This document shows positions 47,382-58,794 of a stretch of 64,000 nucleotides of DNA, piece by piece. The notes beneath the pieces were generated by a model. The model had not been told where the DNA came from, did no database searches, and was given only the letters and a program-made list of their open reading frames with translations. A program made the position numbers and the translations under genes. Position 1 is the stretch's first letter. Each line of letters starts with the position of its first letter. Source of the DNA: Kitagawia praeruptora (lineage: Eukaryota; Streptophyta; Magnoliopsida; Apiales; Apiaceae); NCBI GenBank assembly GCA_037693485.1, contig CM075351.1, positions 11,341,001 through 11,405,000 of the forward strand, written 5' to 3'.

Positions 47382-50300
47382 TTAATTGGAATTTCCCAAG
47401 CTCTTTGTTTGGAGGCTACCATCTGGCAGCTCTTTAACTTCATAAGGGAGCGGTTCTGTCACAAAATACTGCAACAAAAAACCAAGATGTGCATCAATAG
47501 GTAGCTCAACAAGAAAAAACCAAAGGATTCTTGTGAATATGTTACGAGGGAAAGTAAAATAACAGGCAAAAAAATGTAGAGCTGAAACCAACATTCTGAT
47601 TATTTGTTTAAAAGAATCTACAGTAAGAATATTGTCATGGCAAGGTTTAGTTAAGTTGCATCATTAATATGTATTTATATTTGAGAACGTGAACTACTTC
47701 AATGAAACTGAATTTGGAAGCTTAAAATAAAATGCAGTAGGGCAAAGAAGAAGCTATGATATGATTATGTCAACTGAATCATATGTTAACTGGACAAGAA
47801 ATGAAGCTCTCGTTTGCCATCCACAACCGAACTCCATGTGGCCGCCTCAACACTTTGCTTCCCCCATACTGCAACCAATTTCTGTAAATTTACAACCCTG
47901 TTCCATAGCCTGTCATATCCCTCCACTTCAAAAAATTCCATAATTACATTCCTAGAAATGCTCGACTAATAAATTACACATTCAATCCAGCTCCCCTTCA
48001 GTGGATACCACAAACAAATTGCAGTACGCACAATAAAAAGAAGTAGCAGTAGCAGAAACGAGACTAATCTAAAGATGACTGTGACCATCTAGGTAGCAAG
48101 GAATCACTACTTTGAAGATACAGAGTTAGTCAAATGCAAGAGAAAATATTTTTAGGAAATGAGAGCAGATTAGATAGATGTTAACAGATATTAAGGCCCT
48201 TTAATGAAGATTTTAAACAAGAAGAATTCCAAGGATTGAATTATAATAAGAAAAGGAATGAAACTTTGCAAAACTACTTAGTACCTCACTATTTAAAGCA
48301 TGAGTTGCAGACTGTCGAGCAGAAGGGTCTAGGGAAAGCAGGGTCTCAATCAGTGCTAAAGCTGGTGCAGGGAAGTCTTTGAAAATTTCTGCAATGCATC
48401 TTCTGAAAGGTTTTTGACAATTGAAGATGTCTTTACCAGGCAGCTGCAATAAGCTCCAGTAGTCCTCTGGAGGTGAGCCACAAAGCGTGAATATTTTATG
48501 CAACTGGTCCACCTAATAGACAGAAAGATACCAACTTCATCATTCAGTTATACTAGCAAAGTTAATGCAGTGATAGCAATAATGTACTTGTGAATTTGCC
48601 ATACATGCAGACATACATGCAGACATATTTTACAGGGTCTATAACTATCCGGACTTGACAGGAGAAGGTAGAAATATAATGTGGCCTGAGCACAATGCGT
48701 GGCCCATATATTGCTCCGCCCTGACATAAAATAAAATGATTTGCAATATTTATTATCCTACGCAATGCGCGGACAAACTCTGGACAGACTCCCCCGTCAA
48801 ATATTTATTATCCTACGCAATGCGCGGACAAACTCTGGACAGACTCCCCCGTCAAATAAAATAAAAAAGTATGAGAAATGAAAAGTTTCTCATCCAAGAA
48901 CTGTTTCGACATAATGTATATTCCATAAGTGGACTGCCAACCCTAGAAGTTTTAGTATCGCGTATTGCCTAATCACATCATGTGAGAATTAAAATGTACC
49001 TCGGACCACTGTAATGGTAAATGGCTAAGCTACATTCATCAAATATGGCTAATGAGGCTTACACTTAAGACTGACAACATCCTTTCATAGAAATGTCAGG
49101 GAGTCTAATACGTGGAAATAAACTTTGATATTTTTATTGTTTTTCCTTTCCCACGGTCATCATAAGTAAAAAAATACACTACAGTTAGCTGCACAAGAAA
49201 ACTACTACAAACAGTTGACCTTGCAAATGCTCAGGTGCTGCTAGTGTAAACTAAATAATTTCAAGTAATCACCTATGATCCACAAGAGCACAGATGTTTC
49301 AGTTATTTATCATTATCAGAGCGAATACATGTATACTTGTTTGTAACAAAACATTAAGAAACCATATACCTCGGTTCTTCCGCGTAAAATAGGATGTCCT
49401 GTATATAATTCGCCAAGAATGCAACCAGCACTCCATAAATCTACACCAGCGCCATAACAAGTGGCACCAAGCAAGAGCTCAGGTGGTCGGTACCAAAGAG
49501 TAACAACTTGATTCGTTAGTGGGCAACCTTGCTGTGGATCATAAAAGTTGGCCAAACCAAAATCTGCTATTTTTAAATTGCCATTGGTATCAATCAAAAG
49601 GTTCGTACTTTTAATATCCCGGTGCAGAATACCCTGACGGTGGCAGTAGTCAAGTCCGGAAAACAGTTGCTTCATGAACCCCTTGACCTGCAAAAACTTG
49701 AGTTTTATTATACATATAAAGATGAAAAATCTTACACTTACATGCATCTCAATGAATCTTGTCCCAAATACACCGCTAATATGGCCATATGGGTGTCAAG
49801 CTTGAAGAGATTTAAGAAAATCTGATTTCACAGAAAGAGAAATTTTGAAATGTGACTTTCCTAAACTATAATTTTGCATCTAAAATTGCAAAATGCTATC
49901 AAGGATCAATCATGGGATAAAGTGTATCTGGGTGTGTCGCCAAACACAATCCTTTAGAGTTCAGACTGGCAATCACTTAATTGGATAAGAGGATACAATA
50001 TGAGAAATGAAGATTGAGGTATGTATATAATGCACAATTATAATGCATGCACAATTTTTTACGCAAGTCTGCTACAGCCTAATGCACAAACTTTGCAAGA
50101 GTACCCGAGGTTCTGTAAACTTGCGACCAAGGATAAAAGCAAGGCCCACTAGAGTATATTCCATGTGCTCCAAAACTAGGTAGAAATTGCATGAATTCTC
50201 TGCTGCAACTAGACCTTCCAGTTTTATAATGTTTGGATGGTGTAGCCTGCGTAAAATGGCAATCTCCCTGGCCATGAAGCGTATAGTTCCAGGTTCTAAA

Positions 50301-51466
50301 TTGTTGAACTTAATCTTCTTTAAAGCAACAAGCTTCCCTTCTTCATAATCAAATGCCCGATAAACTGTGCTATATGCGCCTTCGCCAATCTGCAAAAGAG
50401 AAATAAAGTCGCTCAACCAAGATGTTTAATCAGTTGCTCAAGAAAATCAAAAAATATATCTTAATACAAATTTGTGCACAACATGTTCATCCATAAGGTC
50501 AGTAAGGCGTCATTAATTATGAGGAAACAAGTTAATGTTGTACCTGCAGAACACGCTTCAACTAAGACTTTAACCCAACCTCTTGTTACCAAGAGAAGAT
50601 GGGTTAACCATTAGGCTAGATATTACGTAATAATATTATTGGATGACAAAATAAACCAAGCTTTCGATTACTGAACGATGCAATATAGAAAAACAAGTAT
50701 GAAAAAGAAGTATATATACCGTGTCTACTATCAGAAAAGAGTTCGCTTTTCTCGGTACCCAACCCATAAAAGCTTCACCAGCGTCTTTAACCATCCATGA
50801 TGGCCACCCCGCTGCAATAAGCTCAGCGTCAATACCTACGAAACCAGGATGGTACCCGCGGAAATCATATTGAGCCTGTTCCCTTTCGTTCTCCATATTC
50901 CTAGCATGCGAAGGAAGAGTACTGATTGCTTGTGCATCACTATGCCTTAATAACCTGCCACTCGAATCACCTTCACTAGGCATTAATAAACTTTCATGAT
51001 CCTGATCCTGTTCCATTTCATTCTCGATAATCCTAGCATGCGTAGGAAGCGTAGTGATGGTTTGCGTATCACCATCCCTTGATATCCTGCCACTCGAATC
51101 ACCTTCACTATGCATTAATAAACTTTCATCCTGATCCTGTTCCCTTTCATTCTCGATAATCCTAGCATGCGTAGGAAGAGTAGTAATGGCTTGCGTATCA
51201 CCATGCATTGATATCCTGCCACTCGAATCACCATCACTATGTTCATCCTGATCCTGTTCTCTTTCATTCTCGATATTCCTAGCATGCGTAGGAAGAGTAC
51301 TGATTGCTTGCGTTTCGCTATGCCTTGATATTGTTTCACTCTGATCACCTTCAGTAAGCATTAAAAAAGTTTCCATCCGATTGCCTTCACTAGGCATTGG
51401 TAAACCTTCCACCGGATTTTCTTCGCGGTTGTCCTCTCTAGCAAACGGTTTACAGCAATTGCCCAT
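47382..51466 (-). CDS. CRK-type CDK-like Ser/Thr protein kinase, copy 2
   Basis: Exons (minus strand): 51466-50720, 50389-50105, 49687-49370, 48512-48285 and 47468-47382, giving 554 codons. N-terminus MGNCCKPF predicts dual acylation. Residues about 45-196 are four diverged repeats of 39-44 residues around TLPTHAR..ENE, absent in copy 1. The family block GWPSWM..AGEA..GWVPRK follows. The kinase domain starts near residue 250: IGEGAYSTV, Lys273, HRDIKSTN (Asp368), DFG (Asp386), WYRPPELLLGA. Core exon sizes equal copy 1 (285, 318, 228), except that 318 is uninterrupted here while copy 1 splits it 79+239. The C-terminal tail is lost: the last exon shifts frame after the LPSKEL-equivalent position and stops. 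Catalytic motifs are intact, so an active kinase is plausible. Confidence 0.85.
48745..48855. repeat. 55-bp tandem duplication in an intron of kinase gene 2
   Basis: A unit containing TTATTATCCTACGCAATGCG and GACAGACTCCCCCGTCAA occurs twice, 55 bases apart. A single related unit lies in the matching intron of gene 1 (about 32760-32810). Confidence 0.8.
50895..51350 (-). repeat. In-frame minisatellite in exon 1 of kinase gene 2
   Basis: Four copies of a 117-132-bp unit, marked by CTAGCATGCG at 50901, 51033, 51162 and 51279. All spacings are multiples of three, so the frame is kept. It encodes the TLPTHAR..ENEREQ repeats. Confidence 0.9.
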
Positions 51467-52095
51467 ACTTACACTTCAAAACAATGAACCTCGCAATAAA
51501 AAACTCAAAACTTTTCACCTTCACCACCACCTTTTAATCCTGAAACGCCTCTTCCTTGTCCAAAACACCCTGCAATCACACAAAAACACCAGCTTCCATA
51601 TCAATAACAACAATAAATCGAAAAAATAGTATCTCAAAAATCTTTAAAACACAATTGTTTAGACACCGCCTTAAATAAAACAGTACAAAATCTTGAGTGC
51701 ACCACAACAACAACAAAAAAACACAGAATCAACCCAAAAATCAAAACTTAATTCATTTTTCACATACACAATAATCAGATAAAAATCTACAACATTACAA
51801 CAACCATGTAACATAAAAATCTATATACAAACAGGGATTTTGAGTTACCTTGAAAACACAGTTTACTTGATGTATGCAAGCTAGATTTCAGAGTTGTTGA
51901 ACTTGGGTTGTAAAGAAAAGCAAGGATCTAGGGGGGGAGTAATGAAATTTTGTGATGAACTCTATCTCGAAGATGTCAATATTTATACAAATATTAGTGT
52001 GTGTAGAGGGTGTGTGAGGAGGTGTATGTATTTATGAAACTTTGGCTGTTGTTGAGTAACAGGTGCTTAAAACAGAGAGAAGACCATTGTTGACA
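51467..52095 (-). promoter_or_regulatory. 5' leader and promoter of kinase gene 2
   Basis: A TATA box (TATAAATA on minus, 51980-51987) lies about 510 bases before the ATG. A GTAACT donor-like site near 51848 and an acceptor-like TGTAAG just before the ATG suggest an intron in the leader. The block TTGGCTGTTG.TGAGTAAC..AGGTGCTT.AAAACAGAGAGAAG (52040-52085) is shared with the flank of gene 1 (34847-34892). Confidence 0.5.
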
Positions 52096-52104
52096 TGAAA
52101 TATT

Positions 52105-52294
52105 GGAAAATGCTAAAGTTACGTAAAGTTTAACAAAAACTTTCACAAAATGGTAGGTGTCTTAATTTAATTGGTTATAATACAATGGGCCCCCTGCATT
52201 CACATTAGTATCAACCAATAAAAACATTTATTAGTGAAATTCACATCATTCTGTAAATAATTCTGTGCAAATTTTCTGTGCACCTAGAACTACT
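52105..52294. mobile_element. MULE-type MITE, copy 3 (190 bp)
   Basis: Ends GGAAAATGCTA...TAGAACTACT, flanked by a 9-bp duplication with one mismatch (TGAAATATT 52096-52104, TAAAATATT 52295-52303). It is in opposite orientation to copies 1 and 2. It lies upstream of kinase gene 2. Confidence 0.75.
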
Positions 52295-52303
52295 TAAAAT
52301 ATT

Positions 52304-54519
52304 TGTTCCTTGGTATGGCCTCTTATAATCTCACTTCACAGCACGTGAACTTACGTTCCTACTGATATTTGTCACTAAATTATTGAAAATCAACTATAGA
52401 ACTAACCAGAGAGGGCAGAGACCGAATTCAAAGTTTTGACTACGAGAATATTTTGTGCAGATTTGGTGTTGAAAGAGTAAATCCAAAATTGGAAAAAAAT
52501 AGTTATAAATAATGTGGGTAAATAAAAATTATTTTTATTAGTTAAGATCGGTGTGAATGTAAGAAATTCATTATATTTAATTAAATGATAAATAATTTAT
52601 GTTATTTCATAAAAAAAAAGTATTCAAATAACTTCCATGTGTGTAGTTTGACAAAGGTAACCGTGATTACTGAGCGCTTAAGTATCCGGTCACTCGGTCT
52701 TACCGCACGTTTAGCATGATTTACCTGCCGGTGTGTTGACCATGGGGCTGGTCGGCCGGTCCTGGGTAGCCCAGACAGGCTAGCCTATCCTGAAAATACA
52801 CGTTTTGACAAATGTCATCCTTTTTTTTTTCCTGAAAAACAAGAAAATAGTACAAATCTGTTTTCAAAAAAAAAAAAAAGATAGTACAAATCAATTCCAA
52901 CTTTTATAGTAATAAATTAAATAGGGTGTCACAGGTTATCAAAATTTGACATATTAATACTTGATTCTTGCACTTGTTAGATCTCGATCAATATTTTATC
53001 TATTATGTTCACGTCTCTAAAAAACGAGTGCAAGGTTAAAATTGATTTTATTTTTATAATTTTTAATAAATATAAAGAAATTTAATTTTAAAGAAATTAT
53101 TTAATTAAATATAAATATGTATAAATGTATATTTAATTCTAAATTTGAATGAGAATATTTTATTTATGCATGTAACAACATCATCAAATATAATTGAAAT
53201 GCATGATGTTATGTTTTAAATGAAATTTAGAAAAGAAAACAAAATTTAGATAAAATTAAAATAATATTTAATTATAAAATGCAATTAACGTTGAACTTGT
53301 ATTTTAACACTTAATGAAAACTGTGTCATTTCCATTTTACAACGGACTTGCTCTAAGTAAAGATTAACACCTTATTTTTCTTACTTTAAGTAAGAAAAAT
53401 CTAAAATTGTTAAAGGCCAATGAAGAATAACAATAATTGTAATTTTTTTAGTTATTTTCAAAATGTTACATGAATATGTTATGATTACTTTTTATAAACA
53501 ATTTTAAAATTGCGTAAAAATGTTTAGAAAAATATTCAATTTTATCTATTCTTATGATTACCTTTGAAAATGTAGGATGATAAAAATATATCTATATAAA
53601 TCATTTAACTTGGTACAAAGTTGAAAACAATGCAATAGTATTAAGATATAACAAAATACTTTTTAAAAATAGGTCGTTAATCTTATATGCTTAGTTTACA
53701 TTAGTTCTATTTATAACTATAATAAAATAAAAATAATAATGTGATCATGATTAATAAAATAATTGATTTAATAATCAGTAGTAACTACTTTTACATATAT
53801 CTATAAACTTTAAAATATTGGCTTTTCCATAGATTTGTATACCAATGAAACAATTATATAACCCAAATATATCTACAAAATTACATATCTTTATGAAACA
53901 AATATTTAGAATTTAATTTTTTATTTGATATAACCCATAATTTCCATGCAAAATTGACAAAACAAACTTATTTTTTATAGGAAATTATACGAGAGTAGAG
54001 TTTTATGTTTTAATTATTTCTTTACAAGGATAACTTTATTTTTCAAAATTATTATCTTATATTCTAAATTGAGAATTTACTAATTTTTTGAAAAATAATT
54101 GATTTATGTAATCTCAATTTTTAAATGAAATTAGTAAATATAATTATTTAATATAATGATTGCTTAATTGTAAAATTAAAAATAAAAAACTTGTTAAAAA
54201 ATAAAAATATATGTAATTTTATGGATAAATGTTCGTGAACACCACGCGAGGAGATAGGCAGTAAAATCAGACTCGATCATCGTATTTCAGTTACATTTTA
54301 TTAAGGTTTTCTTATATCAGCAGAACACAGTAGTTGCAGTTTCTCATTCTTTTTGCTTTTGACACTTTTCTATACTTACAATATTACGTCGAGTTTCTGG
54401 CTTTCAGTCAATGTGATCTAATCTCGAGCAACAACTTTGATCTCTACTAACAACTTTGAAAACAAATTTAATAACTAAATGTTAAATTAAAATAAATGTG
54501 ATCCACATATATATATTTT
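52304..54519. other. AT-rich intergenic DNA
   Basis: No gene. A GC-richer patch at 52660-52800 stands out but has no ORF or known motif. Homopolymer runs of T and A occur near 52810-52880. The rest is strongly AT-rich. Confidence 0.4.
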
Positions 54520-54790
54520 TGGTTCATGATCACATAATATTGATGGTGTATAATTTGTAGTATCTCCATCCACAACCATTAGATTATAAAACTAAATAGA
54601 TGATGAACGTTAAATATAACAATACTAAAAGTCGTTATATAGAATTCTCTCTAATAACATATTAATTCATATTTAATATTAAAAATTATTATATACAAAG
54701 ATGTAAAGTTCGAATTCTTCTAATAACATATTAAAATTAATATTTACAATATTATATTACACTATAAACAAATTATAAAAAATTAAAAAT
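54520..54790. repeat. Dispersed AT-rich repeat, inverted copy of 26381-26650
   Basis: Matches the reverse complement of 26381-26650 (ATTATATACAAAGATGTAAAGTTCGAATT region). No ORF. Confidence 0.5.
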
Positions 54791-55679
54791 AACCCGTACT
54801 TTACAGGGTTAACGACCTAAATGCCCAGATTTTAAAGATTCGTTACCAAAATGCCCAGATTCGGGAACCACTGTCCTAAATACCCACCACATACGCCACT
54901 GTCATGGGCGTATGTGGTGACACGCTAGTCCCTCCGACGCATCAAACACATACGCTAATTTACATGCTGAAATCTTCCCCGCATACGCCAATAGCAGTAA
55001 CGTATCTGAGGATACGCATTCTACAACGACGTATCTGACGTCATTTATGATGTCAGCATACGCCACTGGAACTTGCGTATTACCAGATACACTAAATCGA
55101 ACGGCGTGACAGACGTCGTCTTCATCGTCTGTAAAACAGCCGATAATGCGATTCCGATCGAAAAATTTCGATCTATCCGTCCGTTCTCAGGCTTCAGTTT
55201 CCGGCTATGTTCTACACACCATTCAATTCGTATTTCAGTCCTCTACAATCCTATACCAATGTTTTATCGTTTGGTTTGCCGGATTTTGAAAACCCAAATC
55301 GCGATTCATTCGAGTTCTAAGTTTTCCGACGAGCTCGTAGAGCCCCTGCAGGGCCTTATCCTTCAAAATCAGTTTAGGGGAAAGGAAGAGGATCGATTGC
55401 TGGTTGTTTTGATGTGTTCAATAGTGGTGGAGGTGGTGTGGGGAGAGAGATCGACGGGAGACGGCGAAATCGCCCCGAGTCGCCGGCCAATGAGCTCTCA
55501 AATTTCCGGAGACATTCTACAAGTTTCTGGCACGCTACAGTGTCGGGTTGCGCCGTTCCAAACGGCGTGACCCGTGGGTATTTTGGGCGGTATTTTCAGA
55601 TCTGGGTATTTTGGTCAGTGGGTAGGGGAAAATTAGGCATTTTGGTCATTCTTTCTACTTTACACGGGTTATAAGCTAG
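54791..55679 (+). mobile_element. Helitron 3' terminus (forward) split by a MULE
   Basis: Removing the MULE at 54806-55655 and one target copy leaves AACCCG-TACTTTACA-CGGGTT, a hairpin, followed by ATAAG and CTAG (55676-55679) then T. This is a Helitron tail of the family seen at 379-404. The body lies to the left; its 5' end was not found. Confidence 0.65.
54806..55655. mobile_element. Mutator-like element, 850 bp, in a Helitron hairpin loop
   Basis: A perfect 9-bp duplication TACTTTACA (54797-54805, 55656-55664) flanks imperfect inverted ends. The inner part ACGACCTAAATGCCCAGATTTT faces AAAATTAGGCATTTTGGTCAT. The interior is GC-richer than its surroundings, with CATACGCCACTG/GGCGTATG palindromic motifs (54890-55090) and a 165-codon plus ORF (55073-55570). 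That ORF matches no family I know, so it may be a captured fragment or chance. No transposase. Confidence 0.8.
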
Positions 55680-55719
55680 TAATAATTTAATAATATAATA
55701 TTTTTATTTTAAATAATTA

Positions 55720-55746
55720 CTAGTTTATAACCCGTACGATGCACGC
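55720..55746 (-). mobile_element. Helitron 3' terminus (reverse), tail-to-tail with 55679
   Basis: On minus: CGTGC-ATC-GTACG hairpin, GGTTATAAA, then CTAG (55723-55720) followed by T. The body would run to the right. Only 40 AT-rich bases separate it from the forward tail ending at 55679. Confidence 0.6.
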
Positions 55747-56810
55747 TTTTTTTGATATGTTGTAAATTTTAATTTCATGCTAAAATTATGTTTTCATATA
55801 ATTTTTATTTTTAAAAATTATTTTAATTTTAATTTGATATAATTTAATATAAATTTGATTAATGACATGTATGGTTTGAAACTAATATAATAAAATTTTA
55901 AATTAAAAATATCTTTGACGAATTTCGAATCTTGAATATTTAGTAAAGTAATCGAATCGTATAATTTACTTTATCATTATATCAATCGATGCTTATTTAT
56001 TACTAAAAATCTAATAATCATTAACGATTTAACCAAAATACATACAATTATACTTGTGTCAACTTATTATGAACATATATACATCAAAAACCAAACACTA
56101 AAACTTTCATCCAAGCTTTAATATAATTGTATAGATATAAACGAATTTAAAAAATATTTTATTAAAGATTTGAAGATATGGTAAGATACGAATTTTGTAT
56201 TTAAAATTTCTAAATGATATGATTTAAATATAATAACTATATATATGGTGTCCGTGATATTTTCAAAAAAAAAAATTATTTAGAAAATATAGAAAAGATT
56301 ATCTATTTTATTTGAAAATTTTAATCGATAAGTAATTAGTGATTACAATATTTTATTTAATAGGAAAGGTAGTGTTTTAGTTGAAAAGAAAATTACTTTG
56401 GTATTATTAATTATAACATTATTATTGAATATTTTTAAATAGAACCACCCGTACTATTTTTAATAAGAAAGCAAATTTTAGTTAGAAAAAATTGTGTTTT
56501 ACCTGAAAAAGAAATTGATTGGTTATTAAAAAAAATAAACTAAATGTAACATGCTTTACATAAAAACAAAAATTGAGTAGTTTTTTTATAATTTCTTTTT
56601 ATATCTTTCAATATTTGGTAAGGATATTTAAGTAAAAATATATTAATATATAAGTAAGAGTAATTAAGTAAAAATAGGAAATACCAAAACATATATCAAA
56701 ATTTTTAATGTTTTGGCTACTATGTAATAATGTATATTTTCCAAGCACTAATTAGTTGCAACTTAGTAACAAAATATAACCTAGCATAGATCAAGGAGAC
56801 CTAATTATGG
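55747..56810. other. AT-rich DNA, probable Helitron interior
   Basis: No gene or recognisable domain. The expected 5' start of the reverse Helitron was not found before the copia remnant at about 56815. Confidence 0.4.
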
Positions 56811-56814
56811 GGTG

Positions 56815-57457
56815 CCTCCTAAGAGAATTGAGGTGAGCAAAGTGGGTACTGCTGATAACCTAGCTGATATGCTCACCAATAGGTTCAACATAGCAAGTTT
56901 CAATATTGTTTGGACTTGCTAAATGTTGCTAAATGTTAGGAGTTGTTGATTGCCCTTTTGAGGGCAAAATCTAAGGTAAAAGAGTTTTTTCTGGTACATC
57001 TGGCATTATTATGGTGCATCTGGTACATCTGGCATTATTATGGTGCATCCGGTAAATCTAGCATTATTATGGTGCATCTGGTACATCTGTTATTTGTGAG
57101 AGGATTCAAGTCAAGGTGGAGACTTGTTAGAATATGCCTTGAATCTGTAAAGCCCCAAACGTTGGGACTTCGGGTATCTTGGGTTATCTGTTTTGGGCCT
57201 ATTATTCTGGGCTATTCTGTAACCGGTTAGAGAGTAGTATATAAACTCTCTAGGTCATAACCTAGCTTAAAAATCAGAATCTGTAATCTGAATCTGTAAT
57301 CTAGATCAGAATCGGTAATTTGAATCGATAATCTAGATCTGAATCTGTAGCTGTGTGTTGTAATCTATATCCTCAAGATCAATAAAACTTTTCTCTTATG
57401 CCTATCTGTGTTCTTCCTTTTACGTTTATTATAATCTTTCTAGCTTCCGTTATAATA
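56815..57457 (+). mobile_element. 3' fragment of an old Ty1/copia element
   Basis: The plus strand reads KVGTADNLADMLTN then a stop. That is the conserved end of copia RNase H (TADNLADMLTKPL). A purine stretch (GTGGAGACTTG) follows, then an LTR from 57125 (TGTTAGAATATGCC) to about 57457. A TATA box (TATATAAAC) lies at 57238-57246. The 57000-57090 stretch has four repeats of GGTGCATCTGGTACATCTGGCATTATT type. Everything upstream of RNase H is missing. Confidence 0.7.
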
Positions 57458-57598
57458 GGTTATATGCTATTTAAATATAAAACTCAAAAGTTTAAATTAA
57501 AGTAATTTTGATGATACATATTGCAAGCTAGTGGTAAAAGTAGTTTTTTTTACAAATTAAAAACAGATTTCATTAATAACTTGAAAGAGACTCAATCG
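57458..57598. other. Intergenic DNA, no gene
   Basis: Short AT-rich gap before the CACTA end. Confidence 0.4.
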
Positions 57599-58020
57599 TA
57601 CTACTAGAAACAGGTCAATAGACATCGGCTAAAAACCGATGTCTGGCCATTTTCCAACCGATGTCTTTGTGGGTGTAGAGAAAGGTCCAACCCTTTTCAC
57701 ATCGGTTTTTAACCGATGTCAAAGATTATCTATCACATCGTTCACTTGTCTGTTACATCGGTTAGTAACTGTTGTCTATGTTGGTTTTTAACATCGGTTT
57801 GCTTATGCAACTGAGGTTTAAGGTGTATAATAGACATCGTTTCTTGTTTGAAACCGATGTAAAAGATGATCTTAGACATCGGTTAAAAACTGATGTAAAA
57901 GAGGGGTACCTTTCTCTACACCCAAAAAGACATCGGTTTCAAATTTTCCTTAACATCAGTTCTTAACCGATGTCTAGAGCCTTTAACATCAGTTGAACTT
58001 AAAAATTGATGTGTTTGTTT
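57599..58020 (+). mobile_element. Left end of a CACTA (En/Spm) element
   Basis: TACTACTAGAAAC at 57599 is one base off the CACTACTAGAAA terminus. It is followed by about a dozen ACATCGGTT/AACCGATGT units in both orientations, the subterminal arrays of CACTA elements. Two inverted copies of TGGGTGTAGAGAAAGG (about 57670 and 57905) form a large fold-back. The right end is not in the window, so the captured exons and copia insertion to the right may lie within it. Confidence 0.7.
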
Positions 58021-58101
58021 ACTATATTTATAATTGTATGTATATATATATATATATATATATGCACCAAAATAATACTAAAATGAATGTTGTATTGATG
58101 G

Positions 58102-58569
58102 CAGTGTTCTAAAAATCGGGTGAGGCGGCGCCTAAGCGGTAGACGGGAGTAAAACGCCCCGAGGCGGGCCGAGGCGGGAAATTAAACTTTTTTTTAGAAA
58201 ATCGGTCAAAGTCGGGGTTAGGCGGTCTAGGCGGTCCGAGGCGGGCTGAGGTGGTCAATAATAAAAATTGCTAAAAAAGTAAAAAATCGACAAAAAAATG
58301 GCAAAAATCGTTGAAAAAGTCAAAAACTGACAAAAATATTTGGGAAATTTATATCTACTTGGTTAAGAACTTAAGATTGTTTTTATTCGGGCAATAAAAA
58401 ATTGATATGTGATATTTTTTGTAATTATAATATTATATAAATAGAAATATTAAAAATAATATTTAAATACAAGCTCCGATTAATCCGTCCGATTAATCCA
58501 CGCCTACCAGATTAATCCCTAGGCGGTACCTCAACCGCCTAGCTCCGCCTAGCGATTTCTGGAACACTG
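58102..58569. mobile_element. Non-autonomous hAT element with GGCGG/CCGCC arrays
   Basis: The 468-bp element has inverted ends CAGTGTTCTAAAAATCG...CGATTTCTGGAACACTG and a perfect 8-bp duplication ATTGATGG (58094-58101, 58570-58577). GAGGCGG/CGCCTA motifs fill both subterminal regions. No coding capacity. Confidence 0.93.
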
Positions 58570-58577
58570 ATTGATGG

Positions 58578-58794
58578 AATTTATCAATCCAAAACTCAAA
58601 CAAAAACTTCATTATCATTATCAAAAAAATTCAATATATACATCAATGACTATCCGCAAAATTAACAAACTAGCTACATTTTAAGTCAAAATGTCTCTTC
58701 CAAACCAAAAACATAATTGACATACTACTCCATGTAAAAATAAACTATACCGCTCTAGCTATCATAGATAAAATAACCTAATTAAAACAACCTA
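58578..58794. other. Non-coding DNA after the chimera
   Basis: AT-rich, no gene. It lies between the hAT element and the last exon of the chimera. Confidence 0.4.

Noticed and set aside
52660..52800. GC-rich patch in AT-rich DNA, possibly organellar or rDNA transfer
   Set aside because: I could not match it to any rRNA, tRNA or organelle gene; no claim made.
55073..55674. ORFs of 165 and 86 codons inside the MULE
   Set aside because: Overlapping frames without recognisable motifs; kept only as a remark under the element, not as genes.
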